A stretch of 32,930 nucleotides of DNA from an uncultured Acidobacteriaceae bacterium (GTDB taxonomy: Bacteria > Acidobacteriota > Terriglobia > Terriglobales > Acidobacteriaceae). Both the position numbers and the translations under genes were made by a program. The stretch is from assembly GCA_937879855.1 (NCBI GenBank), contig CALFMO010000056.1, positions 1-32,930 of the forward strand, given 5' to 3'. The notes under the pieces were generated by a model. That model was not told the origin of the DNA, searched no databases, and saw only the letters and a list, made by a program, of their open reading frames with translations. Positions 8,431-15,364 of the stretch are shown here, in pieces (positions within the stretch are counted from its first letter, which is position 1; each line of letters begins with the position of its first letter).

Positions 8431-8798
8431 GTGGGTTCACGAAACCGCGTGAGCCACAGTTGGACGGCCCGGGTTGCCGTCCGCGGTTCCGCCGGCCAGG
8501 GGAACCCGAAGCTGAACCGTCGCCACACCCGTCCGAGGATGTACTCGTCCGTGGGGTTGCGGGGTGGCTGGCCGGACGCGTTGACCACGGCTGGGTCGAT
8601 CCAGAAATCGGGCCGGACGTCCGGCCAGCCGCCGAAGCGGAGGAGCGCTTCCGCCGGCGACGGATGCCACGGAGCCATGAACTGCAAGCCGGTCAGGCGC
8701 ACGTGGAGCGGCTGCTGCGCGTCAGGACTCACGTCCTCGGCGCCGCCGAACGCCGCCGCCAACTCCTGCACGATCGCCTGCCGGGCGTCGGGGGTCAT
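8427..8798 (-). CDS. E2/UBC-like protein without cysteine
   Basis: 123 residues between the Ubl gene (7-base gap) and the JAB-E1 gene (ATGA overlap). The order is as in bacterial E2/UBC-family proteins of the E type: ALLRFGGWPDVRPDFWIDP (the central sheet with its buried P-x-x-x-P turn), a loop, then EYILGRVWRRFSFGFPW and a final amphipathic helix (AVQLWLTRF). The conserved W/R-x-F-S block lies where E2 folds carry the active-site flap. There is no Cys anywhere in the protein, so it cannot form a classical E2 thioester. Either this family works through another residue (a Ser/Thr oxyester), or it is a scaffold that presents the Ubl. Family assignment is from pattern memory; position in the operon supports it strongly. 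Confidence 0.72.
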   Translation of the reverse strand: MTPDARQAIVQELAAAFGGAEDVSPDAQQPLHVRLTGLQFMAPWHPSPAEALLRFGGWPDVRPDFWIDPAVVNASGQPPRNPTDEYILGRVWRRFSFGFPWPAEPRTATRAVQLWLTRFREPT

Positions 8799-8805
8799 GA
8801 CGAGA

Positions 8806-9063
8806 CTAGCTCACCCCGCCGCCGGGGACGGCTTCGAAGTGCAGGCCCGACTTGACGTCGATCGTCTCGGCGTCGCCAAGCGGGCGCTTCTCGTGTCCGT
8901 GGATCAAGAAGAGCACAAACGCCGGGTTCACCTGCAGCTCCCGCTTGAGCTCGCTGACCACGGTCGGACCGGCGGGCACCTCCCGGGGCTTGCCATCAAG
9001 CGTGATGTGCGCCAACTCGCGTCCGCGAGCCGCCGCGTGCGCCTTCCCGGAAATGACATCCAT
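8806..9063 (-). CDS. Ubiquitin-like modifier (multiubiquitin-type beta-grasp)
   Basis: 85 residues; ATG preceded by a strong Shine-Dalgarno (GGAGG, 7 bases upstream). After a ~17-residue lead comes HITLDGKPREVPAGPTV, a beta-hairpin, a helix (VSELKRELQV), VLFLIHGHEKRPLGD and DAETIDVKSGLHFEAV, the layout of prokaryotic multiubiquitin-type beta-grasp domains. The chain ends PGGGVS, so a Gly-Gly-type tail (81-83) is followed by two extra residues, which suggests trimming by the JAB domain before activation. It has five lysines and no cysteine. Gene order Ubl-E2-E1/JAB is that of compact bacterial Ubl-conjugation operons. Target proteins cannot be inferred from sequence. Confidence 0.8.
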   Translation of the reverse strand: MDVISGKAHAAARGRELAHITLDGKPREVPAGPTVVSELKRELQVNPAFVLFLIHGHEKRPLGDAETIDVKSGLHFEAVPGGGVS

Positions 9064-9410
9064 GTGAAACCTCCAGTATGATGAAAGTCAACGGGCGATT
9101 CCCGTTTCAATATAGGTAGAACAGCGTTTCGACGCCCGCCATGGTCACGGTCAAGGCCTTCGGCGTGGCTGCGGATATCACGGCCCCGACGCGATCGTCA
9201 GCGCGATGACTCGCCGGCGGCCCCGGCGTTCGGGCCGGACGCAGGGCGCAGGTGAGACGTCGAATCGCGGTTCTACCGAAAGGGACGCCGTTATCGGTTT
9301 GTTCGTCCGGCCGTAAACGGGGGACGAGGACATGTTAGGCAACTCTAACCATCGGCTGGCGCTTGAGCCGCCGCAGCCGCCGTGAGGTAGCGTTGAGGAA
9401 ACCGGGCTCG
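9064..9410 (+). promoter_or_regulatory. Divergent control region between the Ubl operon and the MazF/sigma operon
   Basis: About 350 bases separate two divergent operons, so both promoters should lie here. Visible: an inverted repeat AACGGG-CGATT-CCCGTT (9090-9106) in the Ubl leader; a decayed ORF at 9141; and, near the right-hand operon, an inverted repeat GTTAG-GCAACT-CTAAC (9334-9349) just inside a 17-codon ORF (ATG 9332, stop 9383-9385). That ORF has a strong purine-rich site in front of it (GGGGGACGAGGAC) and ends near the next start codons. I see no convincing -35/-10 pair for either operon. Confidence 0.4.
9141..9209 (+). pseudogene. Possible decayed MoaD/ThiS-like beta-grasp start
   Basis: A 22-codon frame begins MVTVKAFGVAADIT, much like the first strand and turn of MoaD/ThiS proteins (M-x-V-x-V-K-x-F-G-x-x-x-x-x-T-G), then stops at TGA 9207. 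No Shine-Dalgarno is evident. If real, it is the stub of a second ubiquitin-fold protein beside the Ubl operon. The match is short and may be chance. Confidence 0.2.
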
Positions 9411-9821
9411 ATGCCGCTACCCGCCGAGATCGTGGCGCAGTTGCGCCAGCCGCACTTGAAGGTCAACGTGGGCGACATATGGCGGTTACCTGAAAAATAC
9501 GCGAAGTACCCGGGAGGCAAGAGCCGCTATTGTCTGATCGTCGCGCTAGAATCCGCGCCGGGCGCTCAGGTCCCAGCCCGAGCGCATTACGTGGCCGGAT
9601 CAACCAAACCTGGCGGCCAACCCGAGGTGGCACTCGACACCGGCGAAGCAAACCTGCCCCAGCCCACATTCTTCCGGATCTGGTGGAGCGGCAGCATCGA
9701 CCTTGCCTGCTTGGTCGAGGTCGGGGAGTTCAAGGGCCGAGTTGCGCCTGGCCGCAGAGAGGAAATCCGGGTGGCCATCCAAGCGAGCAACCTGGTCGCA
9801 CTTAAGAAACTCGTGGGCTGA
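9411..9821 (+). CDS. MazF/PemK-like (SH3-barrel) protein
   Basis: 136 residues from ATG 9411; TTG 9393, preceded closely by GAGGT, would add six residues and is equally plausible. The pattern fits the MazF/PemK barrel: VNVGDIWRLP at the start, SRYCLIVALE as the second strand, a variable middle, then LPQPTFFRIWWSGSID, a short EFKGRVAPGRREEI turn and a C-terminal helix. MazF-fold proteins are mostly ribosome-independent mRNA endonucleases; some members are inactive. There is no antitoxin of the usual kind upstream. It ends seven bases before the sigma-like gene and shares its overall pattern with the central domain of the protein two genes on, so the operon holds two versions of this fold. Confidence 0.5.
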   Translation: MPLPAEIVAQLRQPHLKVNVGDIWRLPEKYAKYPGGKSRYCLIVALESAPGAQVPARAHYVAGSTKPGGQPEVALDTGEANLPQPTFFRIWWSGSIDLACLVEVGEFKGRVAPGRREEIRVAIQASNLVALKKLVG

Positions 9822-9828
9822 CGCGCCG

Positions 9829-10788
9829 ATGAGGACACTCGAAGACTATCGGGCGGAGTATCAGCGGGTAGGGGTCGGTCCGCTCCTGTACGAGTTGCTG
9901 GGCAGAATTGTATGGTCGACGGCTCGGACGTATCCGCCGTCTGAGTACTCCGCCTATGGGACGTGGAACCGACCAGCGTGTGAGGACGTCCTTCATGACT
10001 GGATCAGCGAGCGACTCTGGCGCCGGGCAGATCTCCAGGCAATGCTGTCATCGGCGCGGAACGTGGGACAGTTGCGCGCGGCGTTGACGACTTCGCTGGG
10101 CCAATATCTCGTGAACAAGCGTCGGCGATCCATCGCCTCAAATCTGTACAAACGGGTACGCTCGATGTTGCGTGATGATCCAACTTTCAGAGCCGTTACG
10201 CCGGCTTCACTAGGACCTGGACAAGAGTGGACGCTGACGGAGCGAGCGGCAACTGACCCATCGCCTTTAGCGAAGCGTGACCTTCTCCGGGTCGCATCCG
10301 AACTGGGCGACGATAGCCTGGAGGTGATCCGGTATGGGCCGTTTTCGCAGAAGCTCTCCCCGATTTTGCGAGATCCAAAGCTTCGCGAATTCCTCGTTTA
10401 TCTACTTGGCCGCGCTGAAGGAAGCTTGTCGTTGAGTGCCATTGTCGATGTTATGCGCTGTCGCTTTTCTCTCTCAACAGAGGAACAGATCGAACTTGAC
10501 GAGACCGTGCCAGCAGCGGATCCCGACCCGGGTGACGACGCCGTCGTCGACGCGATTGCTCGGAGCGTCGTCTCCCGTTTAGAGATCGATGAATCAAGGC
10601 TCCTCGCCGCATACTTCGCAGCTCAAGGTAGTTTGGGAGAGGCCGCAAAGGCATGTGGCACCCCACTTCAACTCCGTAAGGCCGTCTATCGAGCGTTTGA
10701 AATGATTTGCGAGTGCGCCGATACCGTGGAGGAGGCCGGTGCGATCATGAGAGCGACGGAATCCTTGTTACATGAGCGTGGTGAGTGA
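9829..10788 (+). CDS. Sigma-70-like (ECF-type) factor, divergent
   Basis: 319 residues from ATG 9829, with no clear ribosome-binding site and a 7-base gap from the preceding gene, suggesting coupling. Residues ~50-110 (EDVLHDWISERLW, then RNVGQLRAALTTSLGQYL and NKRRR) look like sigma region 2, where a helix contacts the -10 element. Residues ~265-300 (LLAAYFAAQGSLGEAAKACG, then LRKAVYRAFEMI) look like the helix-turn-helix of region 4. The ~150 residues between are longer than in a usual ECF factor. The next gene starts with an anti-sigma-type zinc finger, the normal genetic partner. It could direct transcription of this operon or act as a silenced sensor. Assignment is by pattern and context, not by a strong motif. 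Confidence 0.6.
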   Translation: MRTLEDYRAEYQRVGVGPLLYELLGRIVWSTARTYPPSEYSAYGTWNRPACEDVLHDWISERLWRRADLQAMLSSARNVGQLRAALTTSLGQYLVNKRRRSIASNLYKRVRSMLRDDPTFRAVTPASLGPGQEWTLTERAATDPSPLAKRDLLRVASELGDDSLEVIRYGPFSQKLSPILRDPKLREFLVYLLGRAEGSLSLSAIVDVMRCRFSLSTEEQIELDETVPAADPDPGDDAVVDAIARSVVSRLEIDESRLLAAYFAAQGSLGEAAKACGTPLQLRKAVYRAFEMICECADTVEEAGAIMRATESLLHERGE

Positions 10789-11840
10789 TCATGCGCTGCC
10801 CCCTGCCTATTGACTGGCTCGAGTACCTGGATGGTCCTCTGTCGGAGACACTCTGCTCGCACCTTCAGGAGTGTCGCCCCTGCCAGCTACTTGTAGAAGA
10901 GCTACGGCGGGCATCGCCCACTCAACAGCTCAGCGTATCGGGCCTTCCTGATGCCGAATCATGGCCTCGATGGCACGAAACAAAACCGCTATCCTCTGCC
11001 TTTGGCGAAATTTGGTGGAGCGCTGAGTTCCGCTCGCCTCACTCTGATCCCACGGGGCGTGTGCCGCTGCTCATCCTATCGAACCCCTGGTGCGAAAAGC
11101 AGCGATCTTGGGTCGAAGTGGTGCCACTTGCAACGGATGTAGAAAATGCTACGTCTCTTGACCTTGTGCTGTATCGGGACGATACGGATATCAGAGTGCC
11201 TTGGCGAGTACTCTTTCGCAATCAAACCATCGCTGAAACCAACGAACTTGATACGCGCATCGGAGAGCTAACTGCGACCGGGCGAGCAATCGTCCAGAGC
11301 GCACTCGACGGTCGCGCTTCCGAAGAACGATTTGGACCGCCTATTAATGAACCGGAAGATTCGCGTATCCAACCTCCGCAATGGATGCAGAAATCGATTG
11401 AATTTCTTGGTCGTGGATACGCCAGCATGTTAGAGGAAGATGGCACTGCCCAGTTACTGCCACGTGTAGTATCGCTTACCATGCGCCGCATTGTCGAGCT
11501 TGCCGATGTAGCGCAGAATCGGCGCTTCGCAGCTGCAAGCACTGAGGAAGAGTTTCGTTCCTGGGAGGTCGAGATCCCCGACAGAGGGCGTCTCCGAGGA
11601 AGAATCGAGCACCGATTCCGAACCGATGAGTTGCTCTTCGTGATTGAAGAGGTAGCAAAGGAACTACTCGGTCTATCGGCACTCATGTGGATTGCGGTGT
11701 GGTCAGATCGACTCTCTGCACCGGTAACCTCTCCGCCGTTCCGGCCCGAAATGGGCGAACACGTATTACTCGGTGACGGTTATGGCATTGTGCCAGGGGA
11801 CATCAGCCACTTGGAATTGAGGGTGTCCGATGAAAGCTGA
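10785..11840 (+). CDS. Anti-sigma-type zinc finger fused to a MazF-like domain
   Basis: 351 residues from GTG 10785, overlapping the sigma-like stop (GTGA); ATG 10791 is an alternative. Residues ~8-40 carry the zf-HC2 pattern of zinc-binding anti-sigma factors (H26-x3-C30-x2-C33 within SETLCSHLQECRPCQLL). Residues ~70-190 resemble a MazF/PemK barrel: SSAFGEIWWSAEF, RVPLLILSNPW, WVEVVPLATDV, VPWRVLFRNQTI, then a short terminal helix. Residues 210-351 form a third, unrecognised domain. No membrane helix is present, unlike many anti-sigma factors, so it should be cytosolic. The likely job is to hold the sigma-like partner; the MazF-like domain may be an RNase unmasked when the finger is lost or cut. 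The fusion is unusual. Confidence 0.6.
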   Translation: MIMRCPLPIDWLEYLDGPLSETLCSHLQECRPCQLLVEELRRASPTQQLSVSGLPDAESWPRWHETKPLSSAFGEIWWSAEFRSPHSDPTGRVPLLILSNPWCEKQRSWVEVVPLATDVENATSLDLVLYRDDTDIRVPWRVLFRNQTIAETNELDTRIGELTATGRAIVQSALDGRASEERFGPPINEPEDSRIQPPQWMQKSIEFLGRGYASMLEEDGTAQLLPRVVSLTMRRIVELADVAQNRRFAAASTEEEFRSWEVEIPDRGRLRGRIEHRFRTDELLFVIEEVAKELLGLSALMWIAVWSDRLSAPVTSPPFRPEMGEHVLLGDGYGIVPGDISHLELRVSDES

Positions 11841-14097
11841 TGCGCGAGCAATTGACCAGTTGGTCCAAGACTGGTGGCTCAGGAGTCCGGGCAGCGACGA
11901 GCTGTTACAACGTATCCTGGAGCGCACGCTGCCAGCGGTACCGGGGAATCTCGTCCCCTTTGCGCGTGCTATGCAGGTTCTTGAGACGTACGGTAACCAA
12001 TTCCCAGCGGCACTGCAGCGTCGAGTAGCAGAACTCGGCCAGCGACTAGCCACGTTGCGCGACCGAGAGCATCAGGTCGATGCCTTGGGCGATCTCGACA
12101 ACGAACCGCAGGTGCTCTTCACCATCCTCGGTGACGACGAGGTGGCTGGCCTCCAAGGCTTCGATCCCCAAAAGATTCACCGAGTGAGACTCTCGCACAC
12201 GGAGAGCCGTGCAGCGTGTGCACGAGCGTTCCTAGAGGAAGTGGGATGGGACCGATTCCCGACGCAGACCGCAACGGATCTTCGGGTAGCGGTTGACGAT
12301 CTCGCTGATCGTGAGGGATACGAAACATGGGGCTTGTTCGTCGATCGCGCGAGAAATCAGGGTCTAGCCTTGGGCGTCAAGGTGATCGCCGGACACCCAA
12401 ACGAAAACCGGCTGTGGTCAGGAGCAGACAAGGAGATCGAGGAGCAAGCTGGGATTGCACTGCGGTTTGGCCTAGGCGGCGACGGGTGGGAAGCTAGGAT
12501 CGAGTGGCCGGCAAATTACGTCGGTGAGTCGATCGGACTTCCATTCTACATCGCCGCTCGTGTCGCGCGCGGGAATCTTCCGCATGCCGCCCTTACAGCG
12601 TCTACGGGTCGCCTTGACATCGGAGGTGAAGTTAAGGGAGTCACCGGTATCGCGGAGAAGATCGCAGCAGCGCGCCGCATCGGCATACGGCGCGTTCTCG
12701 TGCCAAGAGAGAACCTCGAGGAAGCACGGGCAGCCGCAGCAACAGACCTGATCGTTCTACCCGTGGCGCACATCAGGGAGGCCGATGGCGCTTTTCGACA
12801 ATCAGCATCGGCGATCGATCTTGGGTATGCAGCGTTAGTTCGTCTGGTTCGCACTGCGCTTCGAGACTATGATCTGTTGACCGAAAACGAAACTGAAGAG
12901 GAACACGGCCACCGTTTTGCGGTTGCCAACGCACGCGGTTCGGCGAACGTCTGGGTCTACAAGAATGGCCGCGTGTACGCGGATGGTCGCGCGGGGCCAG
13001 TGCTCGATGCCGCAAACCGCCTGATTGCCGAACGCGTGCCGTCTGAACCGGTCCAGAAGGAAACGTTCTCTTTCCAATTGCCAACGCGAGAGCTTCAAGA
13101 TCGCTATCAAGAGGCTCTTCTCGAACTCGGCGCCGCCACCGAAGCGCCCCACGAACACGAAGGATGGCGGCTACGGCTAACCCGAGGGCAAAGCCGCGTG
13201 ACGGTAGTGTTGTACAAGAAGGGCAGTTGTGTTATTCAGGGGACCGCTCCGGCGTGGGATCACGCATATGGGGTGGCGCAAGGGATCACTCAAGCCATTG
13301 GGGGTCTACCACCGTCAAAAACACGGTCCCGGAGCGGCTCTCCGGATCAGAATAGCAGCGCGTTAGACAGCGACATCCGCCCTCACATCGGAACGGACGA
13401 AGCCGGTAAGGGCGATTACTTCGGTCCACTGGTTAGTGCGGCTGTGTACGTAGACCGGGAGACCGCGGCGAAATTTCGACAGCTCGGGGTTCGGGACAGC
13501 AAAACGTTGTCGGATCGACGCGCGCGAGAACTCGCCAACGAGATTCGGCGCCTTGTGGATGGGAGATATGCCGTCGTTGCGATTAACCCACGTCGATTCA
13601 ACAGCCTCTACGAACAGTTCAGGCGTGAGAAGAAAAACCTCAACTCCCTTCTCGGGTGGGGCCATGGCCGTTCGATCGACCAGCTGCTAGCCGTCTTGGC
13701 GGGTAAGCGGCTGTCTGCTGAGTACGTACTTGTGGATCAATTCGCTGATAGCCACTATATCGAAGAGCGGACACGACGTGCCGGCATACCAATCGATCAA
13801 CGCCATCGGGCAGAAGCAGATATCGCTGTCGCAGCCGCCTCGATCCTCGCGCGAGACGGTTTCCTGCTGTGGCTTGAACAGTGGTCTCAACGCACTGAGA
13901 TCGCACTACCGAAGGGAGCTTCGCCCCAAGTGGTCCGAGCGGCCAAGGAGTTCGTACGGCGTTGGGGTGCCAACTGGCTGGGGGAGGTAGCGAAGCTCAA
14001 TTTTCGTACCACGCGTGAGGTGCTTGAGGGCGAAGATGCCCATAGTGACGCACCTTCTCCACATTGGGTCAATGAAGGAACAGAGAGCGAAAGCTGA
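11830..14097 (+). CDS. Lon-type protease domain fused to RNase HIII
   Basis: 755 residues; ATG 11830 overlaps the previous stop by 11 bases with GAGGG just upstream. Residues 1-110 are helical and unassigned. Residues ~175-330 match the Lon (S16) proteolytic domain without an AAA+ ATPase: VGESIGLPF with Ser234, the TG-R-L-x-I-x-G strand, and GVTGIAEKIAAARR with Lys277; the Ser-to-Lys spacing is 43, exactly as in E. coli Lon (S679/K722). Two TBP-like half-repeats follow (~361-400 and ~445-490), as in the N-domain of RNase HIII. Residues ~518-730 are RNase HIII: GTDEAGKGDYFGP (D523, E524), DSKTL, LVDQF (D636) and AEADIAVAAASILAR. It should cleave protein and RNA in RNA:DNA hybrids. I know of no described protein of this architecture. 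Confidence 0.88.
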   Translation: MKADARAIDQLVQDWWLRSPGSDELLQRILERTLPAVPGNLVPFARAMQVLETYGNQFPAALQRRVAELGQRLATLRDREHQVDALGDLDNEPQVLFTILGDDEVAGLQGFDPQKIHRVRLSHTESRAACARAFLEEVGWDRFPTQTATDLRVAVDDLADREGYETWGLFVDRARNQGLALGVKVIAGHPNENRLWSGADKEIEEQAGIALRFGLGGDGWEARIEWPANYVGESIGLPFYIAARVARGNLPHAALTASTGRLDIGGEVKGVTGIAEKIAAARRIGIRRVLVPRENLEEARAAAATDLIVLPVAHIREADGAFRQSASAIDLGYAALVRLVRTALRDYDLLTENETEEEHGHRFAVANARGSANVWVYKNGRVYADGRAGPVLDAANRLIAERVPSEPVQKETFSFQLPTRELQDRYQEALLELGAATEAPHEHEGWRLRLTRGQSRVTVVLYKKGSCVIQGTAPAWDHAYGVAQGITQAIGGLPPSKTRSRSGSPDQNSSALDSDIRPHIGTDEAGKGDYFGPLVSAAVYVDRETAAKFRQLGVRDSKTLSDRRARELANEIRRLVDGRYAVVAINPRRFNSLYEQFRREKKNLNSLLGWGHGRSIDQLLAVLAGKRLSAEYVLVDQFADSHYIEERTRRAGIPIDQRHRAEADIAVAAASILARDGFLLWLEQWSQRTEIALPKGASPQVVRAAKEFVRRWGANWLGEVAKLNFRTTREVLEGEDAHSDAPSPHWVNEGTESES

Positions 14098-15364
14098 CGA
14101 CCTCCGCAGGAATGGTCGCTTCGAAGAGGCAGCCCACGAGTATGCTGCCCTTTGGCCCGACGGCGACCGATGGACCGGTTGGGGATATGCGCATTGTTTG
14201 CGGAAACTCGGTCGCACTTCAGAAGCTCTTGGAGTCGCACGCGAAGTCCAGGCGCTGGCTCCAGACTTTCGTTTCGGGCGGTCCGTCTACGCGTGGGCCC
14301 TCTACGACCAAACCCGTGGTACAGACATCCTTGAGCCGCAACACTTCGCGGCAGCCAAGACCATTGTCGATCTCATGACCTCTGATGAGCACGCGTATAC
14401 TTCTACAACACCCTATGTAGTTACGGTCTTGCGTGTAGCCGAAGCGTGGTCGGATCGCCGCCGCGACGTACGTGCGCTAGAGTGGCTAGACAAGCTTGAT
14501 CCCACTCGGCTCTCGACCGAACCTCGAAGCCAGAGTGACGAAACGGGCCGCACGCGTGAGCTTGCATCAGCGCGAGAACGTTATTATTCAGTTCGCACTC
14601 GCGCGCTCGAGCGTCTCGATCGTTGGAAAGATTGCTTGGACGTCGCCAACCGTGGACTTGTCGAGTGTCATCCTCTCCATCATGACAACGATATTTGGTT
14701 CAGACGACGAATAGCGCTGGCCAAGCTGCACATGGGCCACCCACAGGACGCACTTGCTGACCTTGAACAACTTGCTGCGCGCAAACCGGTTTCATTCATC
14801 CAGACGGACATCGCGGAAGCGGCGTGGGCGGCAGGCGATATCGAGCGTACGTACAAGCATGCGCTTCAGGCCTTGCAGGCTCCAGGAGAGATTCACTTCA
14901 AGCTCGGAGCTGTACAGCTTCTGGCCAGAGTGTTGTGGCACCGTCGCGAGCCAGATCTAGCGCGACTGCATCTCGCTCTCTGTCTTGCCGTACGCGGCAC
15001 AATGGGCTGGAAGCCGTCCGACGACCTGACGACGCTTGGCGCGCAGTGGTCCGTCGACCAGGCACACCGCGATCCCACTACTATCTTGAAAGAGTTACGG
15101 AGCCTTTGGCAGCGCTGGAATGAGGAACTTACACCCCGACGCGTTGGAACGGTAGTGAGAATGTTTCCACATGGCCGCGCGGGCTTCATCCGTTCAGATG
15201 ACCGCCAAGAATTTTTCTTCGACGCAAGAGACTGCAAGAGTCCTAGGTTCCAACCAGCAGAGGGTACTCGTGTGACGTTTATCACGAGACCTGGATTCGA
15301 TCGCAAGCGTCAACGTTCGACCATCGTGGCTTGCGATGTGCGCACCGTGCTGTCTGCATCCTAA
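14036..15364 (+). CDS. TPR protein with C-terminal cold-shock domain
   Basis: 442 residues from ATG 14036, chosen because GAGGG lies five bases upstream; ATG 14072 (MKEQRAKADDL), where the first TPR helix begins, is the alternative. Both overlap the Lon-RNase HIII gene. The bulk is tetratricopeptide-like helical pairs (RNGRFEEAAHEYAALW; KLGRTSEALGVAREVQAL; RWKDCLDVANRGL; GHPQDALADLEQLA). The last ~70 residues are a cold-shock/S1-like barrel: VGTVVRMFPHGRAGFIR, EFFFDARDC and GTRVTFITRPGFD, which normally binds single-stranded RNA or DNA. It is probably the nucleic-acid sensor or adaptor of the five-gene operon, with TPRs as the docking surface for the protease or the sigma/zinc-finger pair. 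Confidence 0.78.
   Translation: MPIVTHLLHIGSMKEQRAKADDLRRNGRFEEAAHEYAALWPDGDRWTGWGYAHCLRKLGRTSEALGVAREVQALAPDFRFGRSVYAWALYDQTRGTDILEPQHFAAAKTIVDLMTSDEHAYTSTTPYVVTVLRVAEAWSDRRRDVRALEWLDKLDPTRLSTEPRSQSDETGRTRELASARERYYSVRTRALERLDRWKDCLDVANRGLVECHPLHHDNDIWFRRRIALAKLHMGHPQDALADLEQLAARKPVSFIQTDIAEAAWAAGDIERTYKHALQALQAPGEIHFKLGAVQLLARVLWHRREPDLARLHLALCLAVRGTMGWKPSDDLTTLGAQWSVDQAHRDPTTILKELRSLWQRWNEELTPRRVGTVVRMFPHGRAGFIRSDDRQEFFFDARDCKSPRFQPAEGTRVTFITRPGFDRKRQRSTIVACDVRTVLSAS

Noticed and set aside
8147..9081. Plus-strand frames over the Ubl operon
   Set aside because: They are antisense to three coupled genes with recognisable motifs and show no domain themselves.
9334..9349. GTTAGGC as an integron attC core site
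   Set aside because: The partner RYYYAAC core is not found at a suitable distance upstream, and no integrase is in view; the short hairpin is a simpler reading.
11840..12028. Alternative short plus-strand frame at the start of the Lon-RNase HIII gene
   Set aside because: It lacks motifs and is out of frame with the clearly conserved protease and nuclease domains.
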